64,000 nt of DNA from Planctomycetota bacterium (GTDB taxonomy: Bacteria; Planctomycetota; PUPC01; JACPCR01). Position 1 is the stretch's first letter. Every line of letters starts with the position of its first letter. Below the pieces are notes generated by a model that was given only the letters and a program-made list of their open reading frames with translations, was not told the origin of the DNA and made no database searches. Shown in pieces: positions 16,335 through 24,627 of the stretch. The translations under genes were made by a program, and so were the position numbers. Location: positions 62,001-126,000 of the forward strand of contig JAQBXN010000008.1 of NCBI GenBank assembly GCA_027625095.1. Reading direction: 5' to 3'.

Positions 16335-16362
16335 TTGGTATGAGGCGAACCCCCGCTAGAAT
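16335..16362 (+). promoter_or_regulatory. Candidate sigma-70-type promoter for the AAA/nuclease gene
   Basis: TTGGTA (16335-16340), 16-base spacer, TAGAAT (16357-16362), 35 bases upstream of the ATG at 16397. Spacing and position are good; hexamers are near consensus. Confidence 0.5.
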
Positions 16363-16396
16363 CTCACCATCAGTCCCATCCAATTCCTCGACACTC

Positions 16397-17944
16397 ATGA
16401 AACGCCGCTTTAACACCACCGGCCCCTGCAATCTCAAAGAACATTACATGCTCCCGGCCCAGGCGCGGCTTACTGAACTGAAAGACCTGATTGAGGAGGG
16501 GAGTTACTTTGTCATCCATGCGGCACGGCAGACCGGCAAGACCACCCTCATCAAAGACCTGGTTCGGGAGTTGAACGGAGGTGGCGATTACCACGGCATA
16601 TTCTGCAACTTGGAGACGGCTGAAATCCTGCGTAATCCGGAGGAAGGGATTCCATCTATTGTCGGGCTTGTCCAGGAAGCGGCCGAGGTTTACCTGGGAG
16701 TGTCCCATTCTCATGAGAACAAGGATTACGCGAATGCCCTCCGCACCTGCCTGGCCACCCTGTGCTCAAAGCTGGATCGCCCTCTGGTCATTATGTTCGA
16801 TGAAGTCGATTGCCTGTCTGACGACACCCTGATCTCGTTCCTCCGGCAGCTGCGATCCGGTTACCTCGACAGGGATGCCCTCCCGTTCGCGCACTCCCTG
16901 GCGCTGGTAGGTGTCCACAATATCCGTGACTACAAAGCACACTATCGCGACGACCGTGAAACACTCCAGACCGCCAGCCCGTTTAATATAGTGACTGAAG
17001 CTCTGACGCTCCGAAGCTTCACCAGGAATGAAGTCTCAGAACTTTGTACTCAGCATACTTTGGACACCGGTCAGGATTTCACGGACGAGATCGTGAACAG
17101 CATCTTCCAGAACGCAGGGGGACAACCTTGGTTGGTGAATGCCATCGCTAGAGAAGTCGTAGAAAAAATCCTCGAGAAGGACTTCCAGGCGAAAATCGAA
17201 ATCGGTCATATCAGTCAGGCAGTGCAAAATCTCATCCTCCGACGGGATACGCACATCGACAGCCTGCTTGAAAAACTCAAGGAAGAACGTGTCCGGAGAG
17301 TGGTCGAGCCTGTGCTGACTGGAGAGGAAGAGACATTTGATCCTATGGACGATGACGTGATGTATGTGCTCGACCTTGGGCTGCTCAGGCGGGATAACGG
17401 CTCGCTTGTGCCGGCCAACCCGATTTATGCGGAAGTCATCGCCCGCACATTAAACCTGGGAACCCAGTACTCTATGATGCAGAAGGACGGGCCGACCAGT
17501 ACTGCGAATTACCAGACAGAAGAAGATCTCGACGTTTCCCGCATTCTTATTGATTTCCAATCCTTCTGGCGGCAGCACAGCGAGATCTGGCAGGAACGAT
17601 ACGAATACAAAGAAGCTGCCCCGCATCTGATCTTGATGGCGTTCCTGCAAAACGTGCTTAACGGCGATGGACACATTATCCGTGAATATGGCAGCGGCCG
17701 CGGCCGTGTTGATATCTGCATGGTTCATGAAGATAGACACTATCCAATCGAGCTTAAAGTTCGGCGCAGCGAGCAGGCCGATGAGGAGGGCAAGAAGCAG
17801 CTCAAACGATACATGGATAGCATGGGCTGCGATGTGGGCTGGCTGGTCATCTTTGATCGCCGTCCGGGATCCACCTGGGACGAAAAGATTTTTCATCACC
17901 CCGTGGAACACGAGTCAAAGACCATCCATGTCTTCGGATGCTGA
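16397..17944 (+). CDS. AAA+ ATPase with C-terminal PD-(D/E)XK nuclease-like domain
   Basis: A 515-residue protein. The N-terminus is an AAA-like ATPase: NTTGPCNLKEHYM, Walker A ARQTGKTT (43-50) and Walker B LVIMFDEVD (about 134-142), with a winged-helix-like region around 200-340. The C-terminal domain carries the nuclease-like motif RVDIC...PIELKV with Asp439, Glu452 and Lys454. This combination resembles the AAA-ATPase/PDDEXK_9 families common in Bacteroidota and PVC bacteria. Their role is unproven; defence or mobile-element roles have been proposed for related proteins. Its own promoter is likely and the flanks carry an ankyrin gene and an integron-like site, so it may be an accessory gene. 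Confidence 0.75.
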   Translation: MKRRFNTTGPCNLKEHYMLPAQARLTELKDLIEEGSYFVIHAARQTGKTTLIKDLVRELNGGGDYHGIFCNLETAEILRNPEEGIPSIVGLVQEAAEVYLGVSHSHENKDYANALRTCLATLCSKLDRPLVIMFDEVDCLSDDTLISFLRQLRSGYLDRDALPFAHSLALVGVHNIRDYKAHYRDDRETLQTASPFNIVTEALTLRSFTRNEVSELCTQHTLDTGQDFTDEIVNSIFQNAGGQPWLVNAIAREVVEKILEKDFQAKIEIGHISQAVQNLILRRDTHIDSLLEKLKEERVRRVVEPVLTGEEETFDPMDDDVMYVLDLGLLRRDNGSLVPANPIYAEVIARTLNLGTQYSMMQKDGPTSTANYQTEEDLDVSRILIDFQSFWRQHSEIWQERYEYKEAAPHLILMAFLQNVLNGDGHIIREYGSGRGRVDICMVHEDRHYPIELKVRRSEQADEEGKKQLKRYMDSMGCDVGWLVIFDRRPGSTWDEKIFHHPVEHESKTIHVFGC

Positions 17945-17969
17945 ACTCGACTCAGTTTCCTGGCCTTGA

Positions 17970-18047
17970 ATGAGTGATCCGAACGGGAGCCCTGCCATGC
18001 AACGCACAGGAAATCACCACAGCAGAGAGACGAGTCGCAGGGGGTAG
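17970..18047 (+). pseudogene. Candidate 5' part of the globin-ankyrin gene, cut by a frameshift
   Basis: ATG at 17970 opens a frame (MSDPNGSPAM...) that ends at TAG 18045-18047 just after a run of five G (18040-18044). One extra G would join it to the downstream frame, where translation from 18044 gives TLHDRIGGAEVIKAIVNGLY, the expected first helix of a truncated haemoglobin. That frame has no ATG, GTG or TTG until the GTG at 18125, which would delete part of the globin fold. Explanations are a sequencing error, a real mutation or programmed slippage. Confidence 0.55.
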
Positions 18048-18124
18048 TCGGTGACTGGAAAGATCTCTGGCCAGACCCAACCCTCCATGATCGCATCGGG
18101 GGTGCGGAGGTCATCAAAGCTATT

Positions 18125-19075
18125 GTGAACGGGCTTTACGACCGGATTGCTGCCGACCCGCTCCTGAAACTCGTCTTCCCCAAGAATCTCAGGCGAGAAG
18201 AACCGGCAAGGTTTTTTACCGAATGGATGGGGGGCGAACGCCTTTACACCAATGATGGCTGGAAGTGGGAGGGCATGCAGAGCCTTCACTTTCCGTTCGC
18301 TATTATGGAGAAGGCGGCTGGTCTGTGGCTGAGCTTCTTTAAGCAGTCCATGGAAGGGCTGGGTATTAAGAAGAAGCTCATCAAGGAGGTCATGGATTCA
18401 CTGGCCTCCATCGCCCTGGGCATGGTCAATGAGGACGACGAATCATTTGATCCGGCGAAGCTGATTCCGTCCTGCGCGGGCAACCTGTCTGATGAAGCTC
18501 GGGAGTTGGTAAGGCTGATCGTCCTGGCGAACCGGGGCAAACTCGAAGAGGTCCGGAACGCATTGGACCTATTCCCCAACCTGATCCACAAGCGGGCAGC
18601 TCACGGTCGCACACTGCTCTGGGAGGCAGCACGGGGCGGCAGAACCGAGGTCGTCGAATTTCTGATTCATGAGGGGTCGGACATTCACATGCCCGGCTCT
18701 CTGCCATATCAGGCCAACTTCCCTTTCAGCCTTCCCCGGTTTCCAGAAACTTTGGTCCCGTTGTCCCCCTACACGGCGGCCCGATGGATGAAGAGGAAGA
18801 AGGTCATCCCTCTTCTCGAAGAATACGGCGCTCGGGACGACATCTTTTCCTGTGCGTTCCTCGGAGACCTTACAGGTATGAAGTCCATCGTCTCGGACAA
18901 TCCAGCCTCGATAAGCGAACACGACATGGCTGCAGATTTCAGTTCTGTCACACCCCTGCATCACGCAATTGCCGGCGAACAGTTCGAAGCTGCAGACTGG
19001 CTGATTCAACAGGGAGCGGACATCCAATCACACAGGATGGTTTCTCATAGTCTGGTTCTCGTTTCACTGGTGTAG
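18125..19075 (+). CDS. Truncated-haemoglobin-like domain fused to ankyrin repeats
   Basis: The frame from 18125 encodes 316 residues, and its conserved region extends upstream to about 18044 (see the frameshift entry). The first 85 residues resemble a group II truncated haemoglobin: YDRIAADPLLKLVFP, FFTEWMGGERLY and LHFPFAI, with His55 as the likely proximal haem ligand, then AGLWLSFFKQSME. After a linker, residues 140-185 (RGKLEEVRNAL...GRTLLWEAARGGRTEVVEFLIHEG) and 285-305 (TPLHHAIAGEQFEAADWLIQ) are ankyrin repeats. The C-terminus after GADIQ is abrupt and may also be frameshifted. A haem sensor coupled to a protein-interaction module is a reasonable but unproven role. Confidence 0.65.
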   Translation: MNGLYDRIAADPLLKLVFPKNLRREEPARFFTEWMGGERLYTNDGWKWEGMQSLHFPFAIMEKAAGLWLSFFKQSMEGLGIKKKLIKEVMDSLASIALGMVNEDDESFDPAKLIPSCAGNLSDEARELVRLIVLANRGKLEEVRNALDLFPNLIHKRAAHGRTLLWEAARGGRTEVVEFLIHEGSDIHMPGSLPYQANFPFSLPRFPETLVPLSPYTAARWMKRKKVIPLLEEYGARDDIFSCAFLGDLTGMKSIVSDNPASISEHDMAADFSSVTPLHHAIAGEQFEAADWLIQQGADIQSHRMVSHSLVLVSLV

Positions 19076-19092
19076 CGGCTCAGTCCTGACGG

Positions 19093-19182
19093 CTCTAACA
19101 ACCCAAGCTCAGCGACGGCGGCCACGAGGCGCTGATTGCAACCAGAACGGCCCGCGCCGTTTCCTGCAGGGCATGGTTAGGC
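19093..19182 (-). repeat. Integron-like attC recombination site
   Basis: Read on the minus strand, the site begins with the core GCCTAAC (fits RYYYAAC), ends about 90 bases later with GTTAGAG (fits GTTRRRY except the last base), and its arms are imperfectly complementary, including paired GACGGCG/CGGCG tracts around a GC-rich centre. The stop codon TAA of the membrane-protein gene lies inside the first core. Size and symmetry fit attC. No integrase gene is in the window, so this would be an isolated cassette or a CALIN-type cluster. Confidence 0.65.
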
Positions 19183-19602
19183 GTTTCGTCGAATTGCATA
19201 CAAGCTCGCGAATAGAAGACCTGAAAAACCTCCAAACATCCAGAAGTAGATGACCGGAAAACTGAACGCACCGAACCACGGGCCGAGTATCGCGCGAACG
19301 AAGATTGTCCAAAGGATGCCGCTGCCTGCGCCGACAATCAGGGCAAGCAAGTAACGCAAGACCGCCGGGATGCGGCGAACGACAGCGACGAAGCCTGGGG
19401 CAAAAGCACCAAGCATGAGGGCGAAAGGAGCGCCCCAAAAAAGGAAGGCTGACACATCACCAGCACCAAAGTCGGCGCGCGATGCGACGTAAAGCTGCTG
19501 AGGGACAAAAGACGCGATAATGCAGACCAAAGCAGTGCCGATGAAAGTGAAGACCTTCTCGCGCTGGCTTGGAGATGCAGTGTTGGGTTCAGTGGCCGTC
19601 AT
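19177..19602 (-). CDS. Four-helix membrane protein, likely integron cassette gene
   Basis: A 141-residue protein with four predicted membrane segments (about 18-38, 50-72, 80-105 and 112-135) and a polar N-terminus. I do not recognise the family; it resembles small hypothetical membrane proteins often found in environmental cassettes. The stop codon lies in the attC core directly after it, so its last residues (Arg-Arg-Asn-Ala) are encoded by the recombination site. Upstream, 19626-19633 reads GTTATGGC on the minus strand, close to a core-site sequence, so the cassette would be about 540 bp. Opposite strand to its left neighbour. Confidence 0.65.
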   Translation of the reverse strand: MTATEPNTASPSQREKVFTFIGTALVCIIASFVPQQLYVASRADFGAGDVSAFLFWGAPFALMLGAFAPGFVAVVRRIPAVLRYLLALIVGAGSGILWTIFVRAILGPWFGAFSFPVIYFWMFGGFSGLLFASLYAIRRNA

Positions 19603-19949
19603 CTTTGGCTGGTGTGCGGAGAAACGCCATAACGTTTGAAGCTCAGAGACTGCGGGCAGTCACGGGCGATATTGAAGAAACAGTAAACCTCAAAGCAACG
19701 ACTGACTCAAACAACTGACGCAGGGTATGAATAACTACGCTCATCTCATCGAAGGTCTCTTGGCACGAAGGAGCCCATTTTACCGGGCTCCAGCCCCGGA
19801 AAAATTCTAGAGTCTTTCGCGGTGTATTCTCCGCAGTGCGCGGAAATCTTTGGTAGCTGCGGCAGTGAGGCAGCCTCAAGAATCTGGAATTTGAATACAA
19901 GAAGACAGAATACTGAGGACAGATCACATGAACCCATTGCCGGTGCATT
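19603..19949. other. Intergenic region between the cassette gene and the esterase gene
   Basis: About 350 bases. It holds a small perfect hairpin, GGAGCCC (19770-19776) with GGGCTCC (19785-19791), not followed by a T-run, and a loosely 7-bp periodic purine-rich tract at about 19878-19925 (AGAATAC, AGAAGAC, TGAGGAC units). No gene is supported. Confidence 0.45.
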
Positions 19950-20882
19950 TCAGCCCAGAATTCGATCCACAAAGGCGTATGCCAGTTCCCTCACGTCCGG
20001 CGGGAAATCGTGTTGGCAATCCGGATGCATTGAATCGAAGCGTTCTGGAAAACCAGCCTGCTCGTAAAGCGGGCGCGTCACGTTCACGCAATGGACCACT
20101 CCCTCGTAACGCATGAAGTCGCGCTTTGTGCCATTCACGAATACTGCCCTGGGCACGATAGCCGCAAGAACGTCCGGAAAGTCCCAGGGCATCTCGTCGG
20201 CCCGGCAGTGATAGATTTCCTTGATGCGGGGCATGTAGCCGGAGTGACTCCAGTCTGTCAGGTCACCATAGGTGCCGCGGCCTTCATTGTCGTTCCAGGC
20301 AAATCCGGTGAAACCGCAACTGCTGACGGCCACCTTCAAGCGTTCATCGAACGCCGCAGCGAACAGCGCATTGTGGCCGCCAAGTGAATGACCGATTACG
20401 CCTATCCGGCCCGCATCGACTTCAGGCAGCCCGGTGAGCAGGTCGACCGCACGCCCGTGGTTCCAGATGCCTTTCATCGAGGCGCTGGCGTATCCCATCT
20501 CGTAGCAGTCGACTCGGTACTGGCCGAAGTTGGGGTAGTCCGGCGAAAACGTCACGTGACCCCGAGCGGTCAATTCCGCGGCATATTTGAGGTTCGGTAA
20601 ACCACCCAATCCTGCAGGCTCGTCTTTGCCGATCCCGGTTGTCTGATGCAGGCAGAGCATCGCGGGCCCACCCGCGGTCGAGCCAATCCGATCCTTTGGA
20701 ATCAACAGCCACCCAAACGCCCGGTCGCCCGGCTCGGGTGTAAACGCTACGAGCCGACGGATTCTCCCGTCTTCTTCGAATTCATCCTCCACTCGCATAT
20801 CGAGAGGCACACGCCGGGACGAGTCCGGGTAATCCCCCATGACAAGCTGCATCCGCCGAAGTGTTTCATGACGGTCAGGCAT
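19950..20882 (-). CDS. Alpha/beta hydrolase, dienelactone hydrolase/acetyl xylan esterase-like
   Basis: A 310-residue hydrolase of the ABhydrolase_7 type often annotated as acetyl xylan esterase. The nucleophile elbow is GVIGHSLGGHNA with Ser166, an acid residue is likely in the NGTKRDF region (about 255), and the catalytic His is in PDCQHDFP near 293. The oxyanion loop is LCLHQTTGIGKDE. No signal peptide is apparent, so it is probably cytoplasmic. It is the last gene of the era-phyH-esterase run on the minus strand, 64 bases after the dioxygenase gene. Substrate unknown. Confidence 0.85.
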   Translation of the reverse strand: MPDRHETLRRMQLVMGDYPDSSRRVPLDMRVEDEFEEDGRIRRLVAFTPEPGDRAFGWLLIPKDRIGSTAGGPAMLCLHQTTGIGKDEPAGLGGLPNLKYAAELTARGHVTFSPDYPNFGQYRVDCYEMGYASASMKGIWNHGRAVDLLTGLPEVDAGRIGVIGHSLGGHNALFAAAFDERLKVAVSSCGFTGFAWNDNEGRGTYGDLTDWSHSGYMPRIKEIYHCRADEMPWDFPDVLAAIVPRAVFVNGTKRDFMRYEGVVHCVNVTRPLYEQAGFPERFDSMHPDCQHDFPPDVRELAYAFVDRILG

Positions 20883-20946
20883 GGAAGAATTCCTCGATGA
20901 TCGGTAAACAGATAATCTGGCAGCACCTCACGAAGCCCGGGACACA

Positions 20947-21660
20947 CTACAGGCTTGGGTCATACATGTGGATGTCTCGATCCGGCATTCGGATGCCCAA
21001 TAATTTCAGCCGTAAATCGCTCGCGTTTTCAAATGCCTGCCAGGGCAGCTTCCTGTCAGTTTCATAACGCTTCAGCCACCAGTAGCCATAATACATATAG
21101 AGCCCGCGCCGAAGGCCTTCGGCCTGGTTACGGCTACCGGAATGCCAGATTGCGGAATTGATGAATACCGCATCACCTGGCGCGGCGTCGACTGCAATCT
21201 CGTTCTTGTGTGGCTGGTTCTTTTCTTCAGCGGTCGGCAGATTCTGCCAACGGTGCGAGCCGGGGACCACATGAGTCCGGCCGCGTTCAGGGGTCATTTC
21301 ATCGAGGTAAATGATGGTGTTGATCGACAAGGGGCTGCCGCAAGTAAAAGAGAAATCTTTGTGCCATGCCCGGAGCGCAAAAGTGTCATTAGGCTCCTGG
21401 CGAAGAAAGTCGTACTGCAGCAGTTGAACCTGGTTTCCGAAGATAGCCTGTTGGCGCTCGAGCACTGGCGGATGCTCGATGAGATCCAGGAACGTGCGAT
21501 ATTTGAAGAGCTTGTGCTGATTACAGCGGAGCTGATTCTCGGCAAACCAGACTACTTCGAATTCGTCCTGAACCTTCTTGAGGAGATCGCCTTCCAGGAC
21601 GTTACGGGCGATGAGGTAGCCGTTTTCGAGGAAGAACTCTTTTTCATCGGGGGTCATCAT
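20947..21660 (-). CDS. Phytanoyl-CoA dioxygenase family protein
   Basis: A 237-residue Fe(II)/2-oxoglutarate-dependent oxygenase. The iron ligands are His100 and Asp102 in WHKDFSF and His173 in IWHSGSRN; RGLYMYYGY after it contains the likely 2-oxoglutarate-binding Arg. GRTHVVPGSHRWQ is the usual family stretch between them. PhyH-like proteins are strongly expanded in Poribacteria and PVC bacteria and have varied substrates, so no reaction is given. It starts 16 bases after era and again has CCC directly ahead of the ATG. Confidence 0.88.
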   Translation of the reverse strand: MMTPDEKEFFLENGYLIARNVLEGDLLKKVQDEFEVVWFAENQLRCNQHKLFKYRTFLDLIEHPPVLERQQAIFGNQVQLLQYDFLRQEPNDTFALRAWHKDFSFTCGSPLSINTIIYLDEMTPERGRTHVVPGSHRWQNLPTAEEKNQPHKNEIAVDAAPGDAVFINSAIWHSGSRNQAEGLRRGLYMYYGYWWLKRYETDRKLPWQAFENASDLRLKLLGIRMPDRDIHMYDPSL

Positions 21661-21676
21661 GGGAAGAATCCTTCAC

Positions 21677-22636
21677 TCACGCACCGTATTCAATCCGTTT
21701 CATGATGCGGTTATCCTTGCTCCAGTCTTTCGAGACTCTGACATCCAGATGCAAGAAGACTCTGCATCCCAGAAATTCCTCCATGTCTGCCCTGGCGGCT
21801 GTTCCGATCTCTTTAATCATCTGGCCGTTGTGGCCAATGACGATGCCCTTCTGGCTCTCGCGCTCCACATGTATCAGGGCCAGGATTCTCACCGGATCCT
21901 CCTCTTCCTCGAATTCCTCGATGGTGACCGTGCTCGAATACGGAATTTCTTTTCGAGTGAATTCGAAGAGCTTCTCGCGGATGACTTCGGCCGCGAAGGT
22001 GCGGTCGGTCTGGTCCGTAAACATGTCCTCCGGGAAATATGGCGGGCCCTGGGGCAAGATCTCAATGATGGCATTTACCAATTCTTCGACGCCTTCACCC
22101 GTTTCCGCAGAGATGACAAAGACCTGTTCGAACTTGACGGTTCTCTCGATGGCCTCACGGAATGGCTGCAGGATGGCTCTTCCCTTCCACTCGCCCGCAG
22201 CGGCGCCCCCGTCAAGCAGGTCCACCTTGTTGAGCACCAGGAATTTGGGATGGGTTGTTCTCGCAAGATGCTCGAGGGTGAACGAACTTTCTTCGTCCAT
22301 GAAGATTCCGGCTGATGCGTTCGGATAGCCCAGTTCCGCAATGGGAGGCTCGAAAAAGCAAAGCAAAATGTCGGCGTCTTCAAATGACCGAAGGGCAATG
22401 CTGACCATCTGCTTGTTGAGATGGCGCTTGCTCCGGTGCACACCGGGGGTATCCAAAAACACAATCTGTCCGCCATCGAAGTGATGGATCCCCATGATCC
22501 GGTCGCGGGTAGTTTGTGGCTTGTCGGAGACGATGGCGACCTTCTCGCCGATCACTTTATTCAGGAAGGTGGACTTGCCCACATTGGGACGGCCGACGAT
22601 TCCAACAAAGGCGGACTTAAAATTTTCTGAATCCAA
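21677..22636 (-). CDS. era: GTPase Era
   Basis: A 319-residue GTPase needed for 30S subunit assembly; it binds 16S rRNA through its KH domain. G1 GRPNVGKST (15-23), switch I region SDKPQTTRDRI, G3 DTPGVHRSK, G4 NKVD and G5 SAETGEGVEE are present, and the C-terminal KH domain has the VERESQKGIVIGHNGQ stretch. Length is slightly above the usual 300 because of an insertion between G3 and G4 (around 108-125, PPIAELGYPNAS region). First gene of a run with the PhyH-like and esterase genes, a neighbourhood without obvious functional logic. Confidence 0.95.
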   Translation of the reverse strand: MDSENFKSAFVGIVGRPNVGKSTFLNKVIGEKVAIVSDKPQTTRDRIMGIHHFDGGQIVFLDTPGVHRSKRHLNKQMVSIALRSFEDADILLCFFEPPIAELGYPNASAGIFMDEESSFTLEHLARTTHPKFLVLNKVDLLDGGAAAGEWKGRAILQPFREAIERTVKFEQVFVISAETGEGVEELVNAIIEILPQGPPYFPEDMFTDQTDRTFAAEVIREKLFEFTRKEIPYSSTVTIEEFEEEEDPVRILALIHVERESQKGIVIGHNGQMIKEIGTAARADMEEFLGCRVFLHLDVRVSKDWSKDNRIMKRIEYGA

Positions 22637-22782
22637 TCGAAGCCTCTCAAAACGGACCGCTCTTACGAAGAATGCCGGCGGAAGATACGAAGTGCCGGCT
22701 GATGCGCCACAGACAAGCAGGGCAGAACCGTGCTAGAATGCCTGAGAGTCCGACGCTCCATCATTTCTTTCTTACATTCCCA

Positions 22783-24522
22783 ATGAATTCGAAGCTTCCA
22801 ACATTCTTGTGCTGTCTTCTTACCCTTACGTGGTTCAGGCCTTTGATAGCCGAGACGAGAGACGGACTGTCCAAGATCCCAAATGATTTTCAGGCAGGCC
22901 TCGACTATGCCATGCAGTTCGAGCGGCATTTTGGCCTGGTGAAAGATCCGAAAATTCAGAATCGCCTGAAGGAAATTGGGTACAAAGTGGCAGCGGCCAG
23001 CAACCAGACCAACACCTTTTTTGTTTTTAACGTCATCGACCTGGCCGACCCTAACGCCGTTGCTCTACCGGGTGGCTTCATATTTTTCACCAGAGGCATC
23101 CTTGACCTTGGGCTTTCGGACGAAGAACTGGCGCACATCATAGGCCATGAATGTTCGCACGTGCTCGATGGCCATCACGCCAGCCTGCAGACCAAGGCGG
23201 GCATGCTCAGCCTGTTGCAGTTCGCCACCATCTTCGCGGCAGCGTTTGCCTCGGCAAATAATTCGTCCTCGGCACCAGCCACGGCTACCCTGGGGTCGCC
23301 GGACAACAGATCCAGCAGCACAGGGCAACACGTCGCGGCGGCGATAGTTACCAGTAGCCTGGTGACAAACCTGATGCTGTTGAAATACGTCCGCGAGTAC
23401 GAAATGGAAGCCGACCGCCATGGACGGCTGATGGCCTGCGGTGCGGGGTTTGGGCCTGGAGGTAGCGAAGGGATGCTGGAAAAACTCCTTTCTCGCAGTT
23501 ATCAGCGTCCGGGGATGGGAATCCTCCGATCACACCCCTATCTGGAAGACCGAATCCGGGTGGCACAGACCGAGGGCGCGCAACTTCAACTCAACCCGAC
23601 TCCGCGCACGGCGGATGATTATCGCCAGCGTGTTCAGGAAGTATTTTTTTATCGGGCAACCGAATTTTGGAACGTCATCCGCGGCCCGCAGGCCGATTAT
23701 CTTTTGAGAAATGCCTACGACGCAATGCCGGAAGGCCCCCTTGCAGATGATTGCAAATGGCAATCGCTGGTTTGGAAGGAAAAGCTCGAACAGCACACAT
23801 CCTTTCGACAGCGCGACTACGGCTATTTTGTGGATGCCTACGGAGAAATACTGAGAGAATTCCCGAACACAAATCTCAAGGATATGGTCCAGGCGCGAAT
23901 CACCTATTGCCAACAACGCCGCGACAAAGTTATGCCCGAACACATGAGGAAAGCGGAGCTGGAAACAATTGTTCCCTCATTTGGCGAGTATTTCCTGAAA
24001 AACTATCCGAATCATAACAAGACTGCCCACGTGCAGTTCAAGCTCGCCCGTGAGTATCGTAAGGGACGCAAATATGATGAATCTGCTGAAACGATTGTCG
24101 CGTTCCTCAAGAGACCGGAGGCCAGGGAATACACCAGGCAGGTGCAGGAAGAGTTCCTCCTTCTGCTGGAAAAAATCAAAAAGATAGAACCCGCTTACTC
24201 TTACTTCCTGATCCTGGAAGAATCGAAGGAGAAGGAAGCGATAGCTGATGGCATTCGAGCGTTGATCAAGAGGGTAGAGTTGATCATGGAGCTGGGAGAG
24301 TTTAAAGAACGGCATCCCAATAATGTCTTCCTCAAAGAATTGGACGAGCGGCTGCTTGAACTCTCCGGTCAGGCGATGGTTCAGGCCCGCTTAATGCTTG
24401 GAGAGCGAAGGTATCATGAGGCCGCGGCCGAGTTCTACAATGTGAACCACTACTCACCCGACCCCAAACAGGCCGAGCTCGCACGGGATGAACTGCGAGA
24501 ATTGCAGCAGCTCCGCAAGTAG
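22783..24522 (+). CDS. Exported M48 family metalloprotease with C-terminal helical repeats
   Basis: A 579-residue exported protease. Signal peptide (1-23), zinc motif HECSH at 122-126 in HIIGHECSHVLDGHH, and the third ligand Glu in YEMEADRHG around 210, as in BepA/LoiP/YfgC-type M48 proteins that degrade misfolded outer-membrane proteins. After the peptidase domain (about 40-270) there are some 300 residues of helical, TPR-like repeats, which in BepA bind the assembly machinery. The ATG at 22783 starts the signal peptide; longer in-frame starts do not. A TAGAAT sits at 22734 without a clear -35. Confidence 0.88.
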   Translation: MNSKLPTFLCCLLTLTWFRPLIAETRDGLSKIPNDFQAGLDYAMQFERHFGLVKDPKIQNRLKEIGYKVAAASNQTNTFFVFNVIDLADPNAVALPGGFIFFTRGILDLGLSDEELAHIIGHECSHVLDGHHASLQTKAGMLSLLQFATIFAAAFASANNSSSAPATATLGSPDNRSSSTGQHVAAAIVTSSLVTNLMLLKYVREYEMEADRHGRLMACGAGFGPGGSEGMLEKLLSRSYQRPGMGILRSHPYLEDRIRVAQTEGAQLQLNPTPRTADDYRQRVQEVFFYRATEFWNVIRGPQADYLLRNAYDAMPEGPLADDCKWQSLVWKEKLEQHTSFRQRDYGYFVDAYGEILREFPNTNLKDMVQARITYCQQRRDKVMPEHMRKAELETIVPSFGEYFLKNYPNHNKTAHVQFKLAREYRKGRKYDESAETIVAFLKRPEAREYTRQVQEEFLLLLEKIKKIEPAYSYFLILEESKEKEAIADGIRALIKRVELIMELGEFKERHPNNVFLKELDERLLELSGQAMVQARLMLGERRYHEAAAEFYNVNHYSPDPKQAELARDELRELQQLRK

Positions 24523-24627
24523 ACCCGCAAGTTGACAACCAGTGACCGGCCCCACAAATTTCGTCGCCTGCAAAACGCATCACGAATAAACAATCGTGCT
24601 GATTTCACGCATCCTGGAGATTTCATC

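Noticed and set aside
19770-19791. GGAGCCC/GGGCTCC hairpin as terminator for the esterase or cassette gene
   Set aside because: No T-run on either side in the right orientation.
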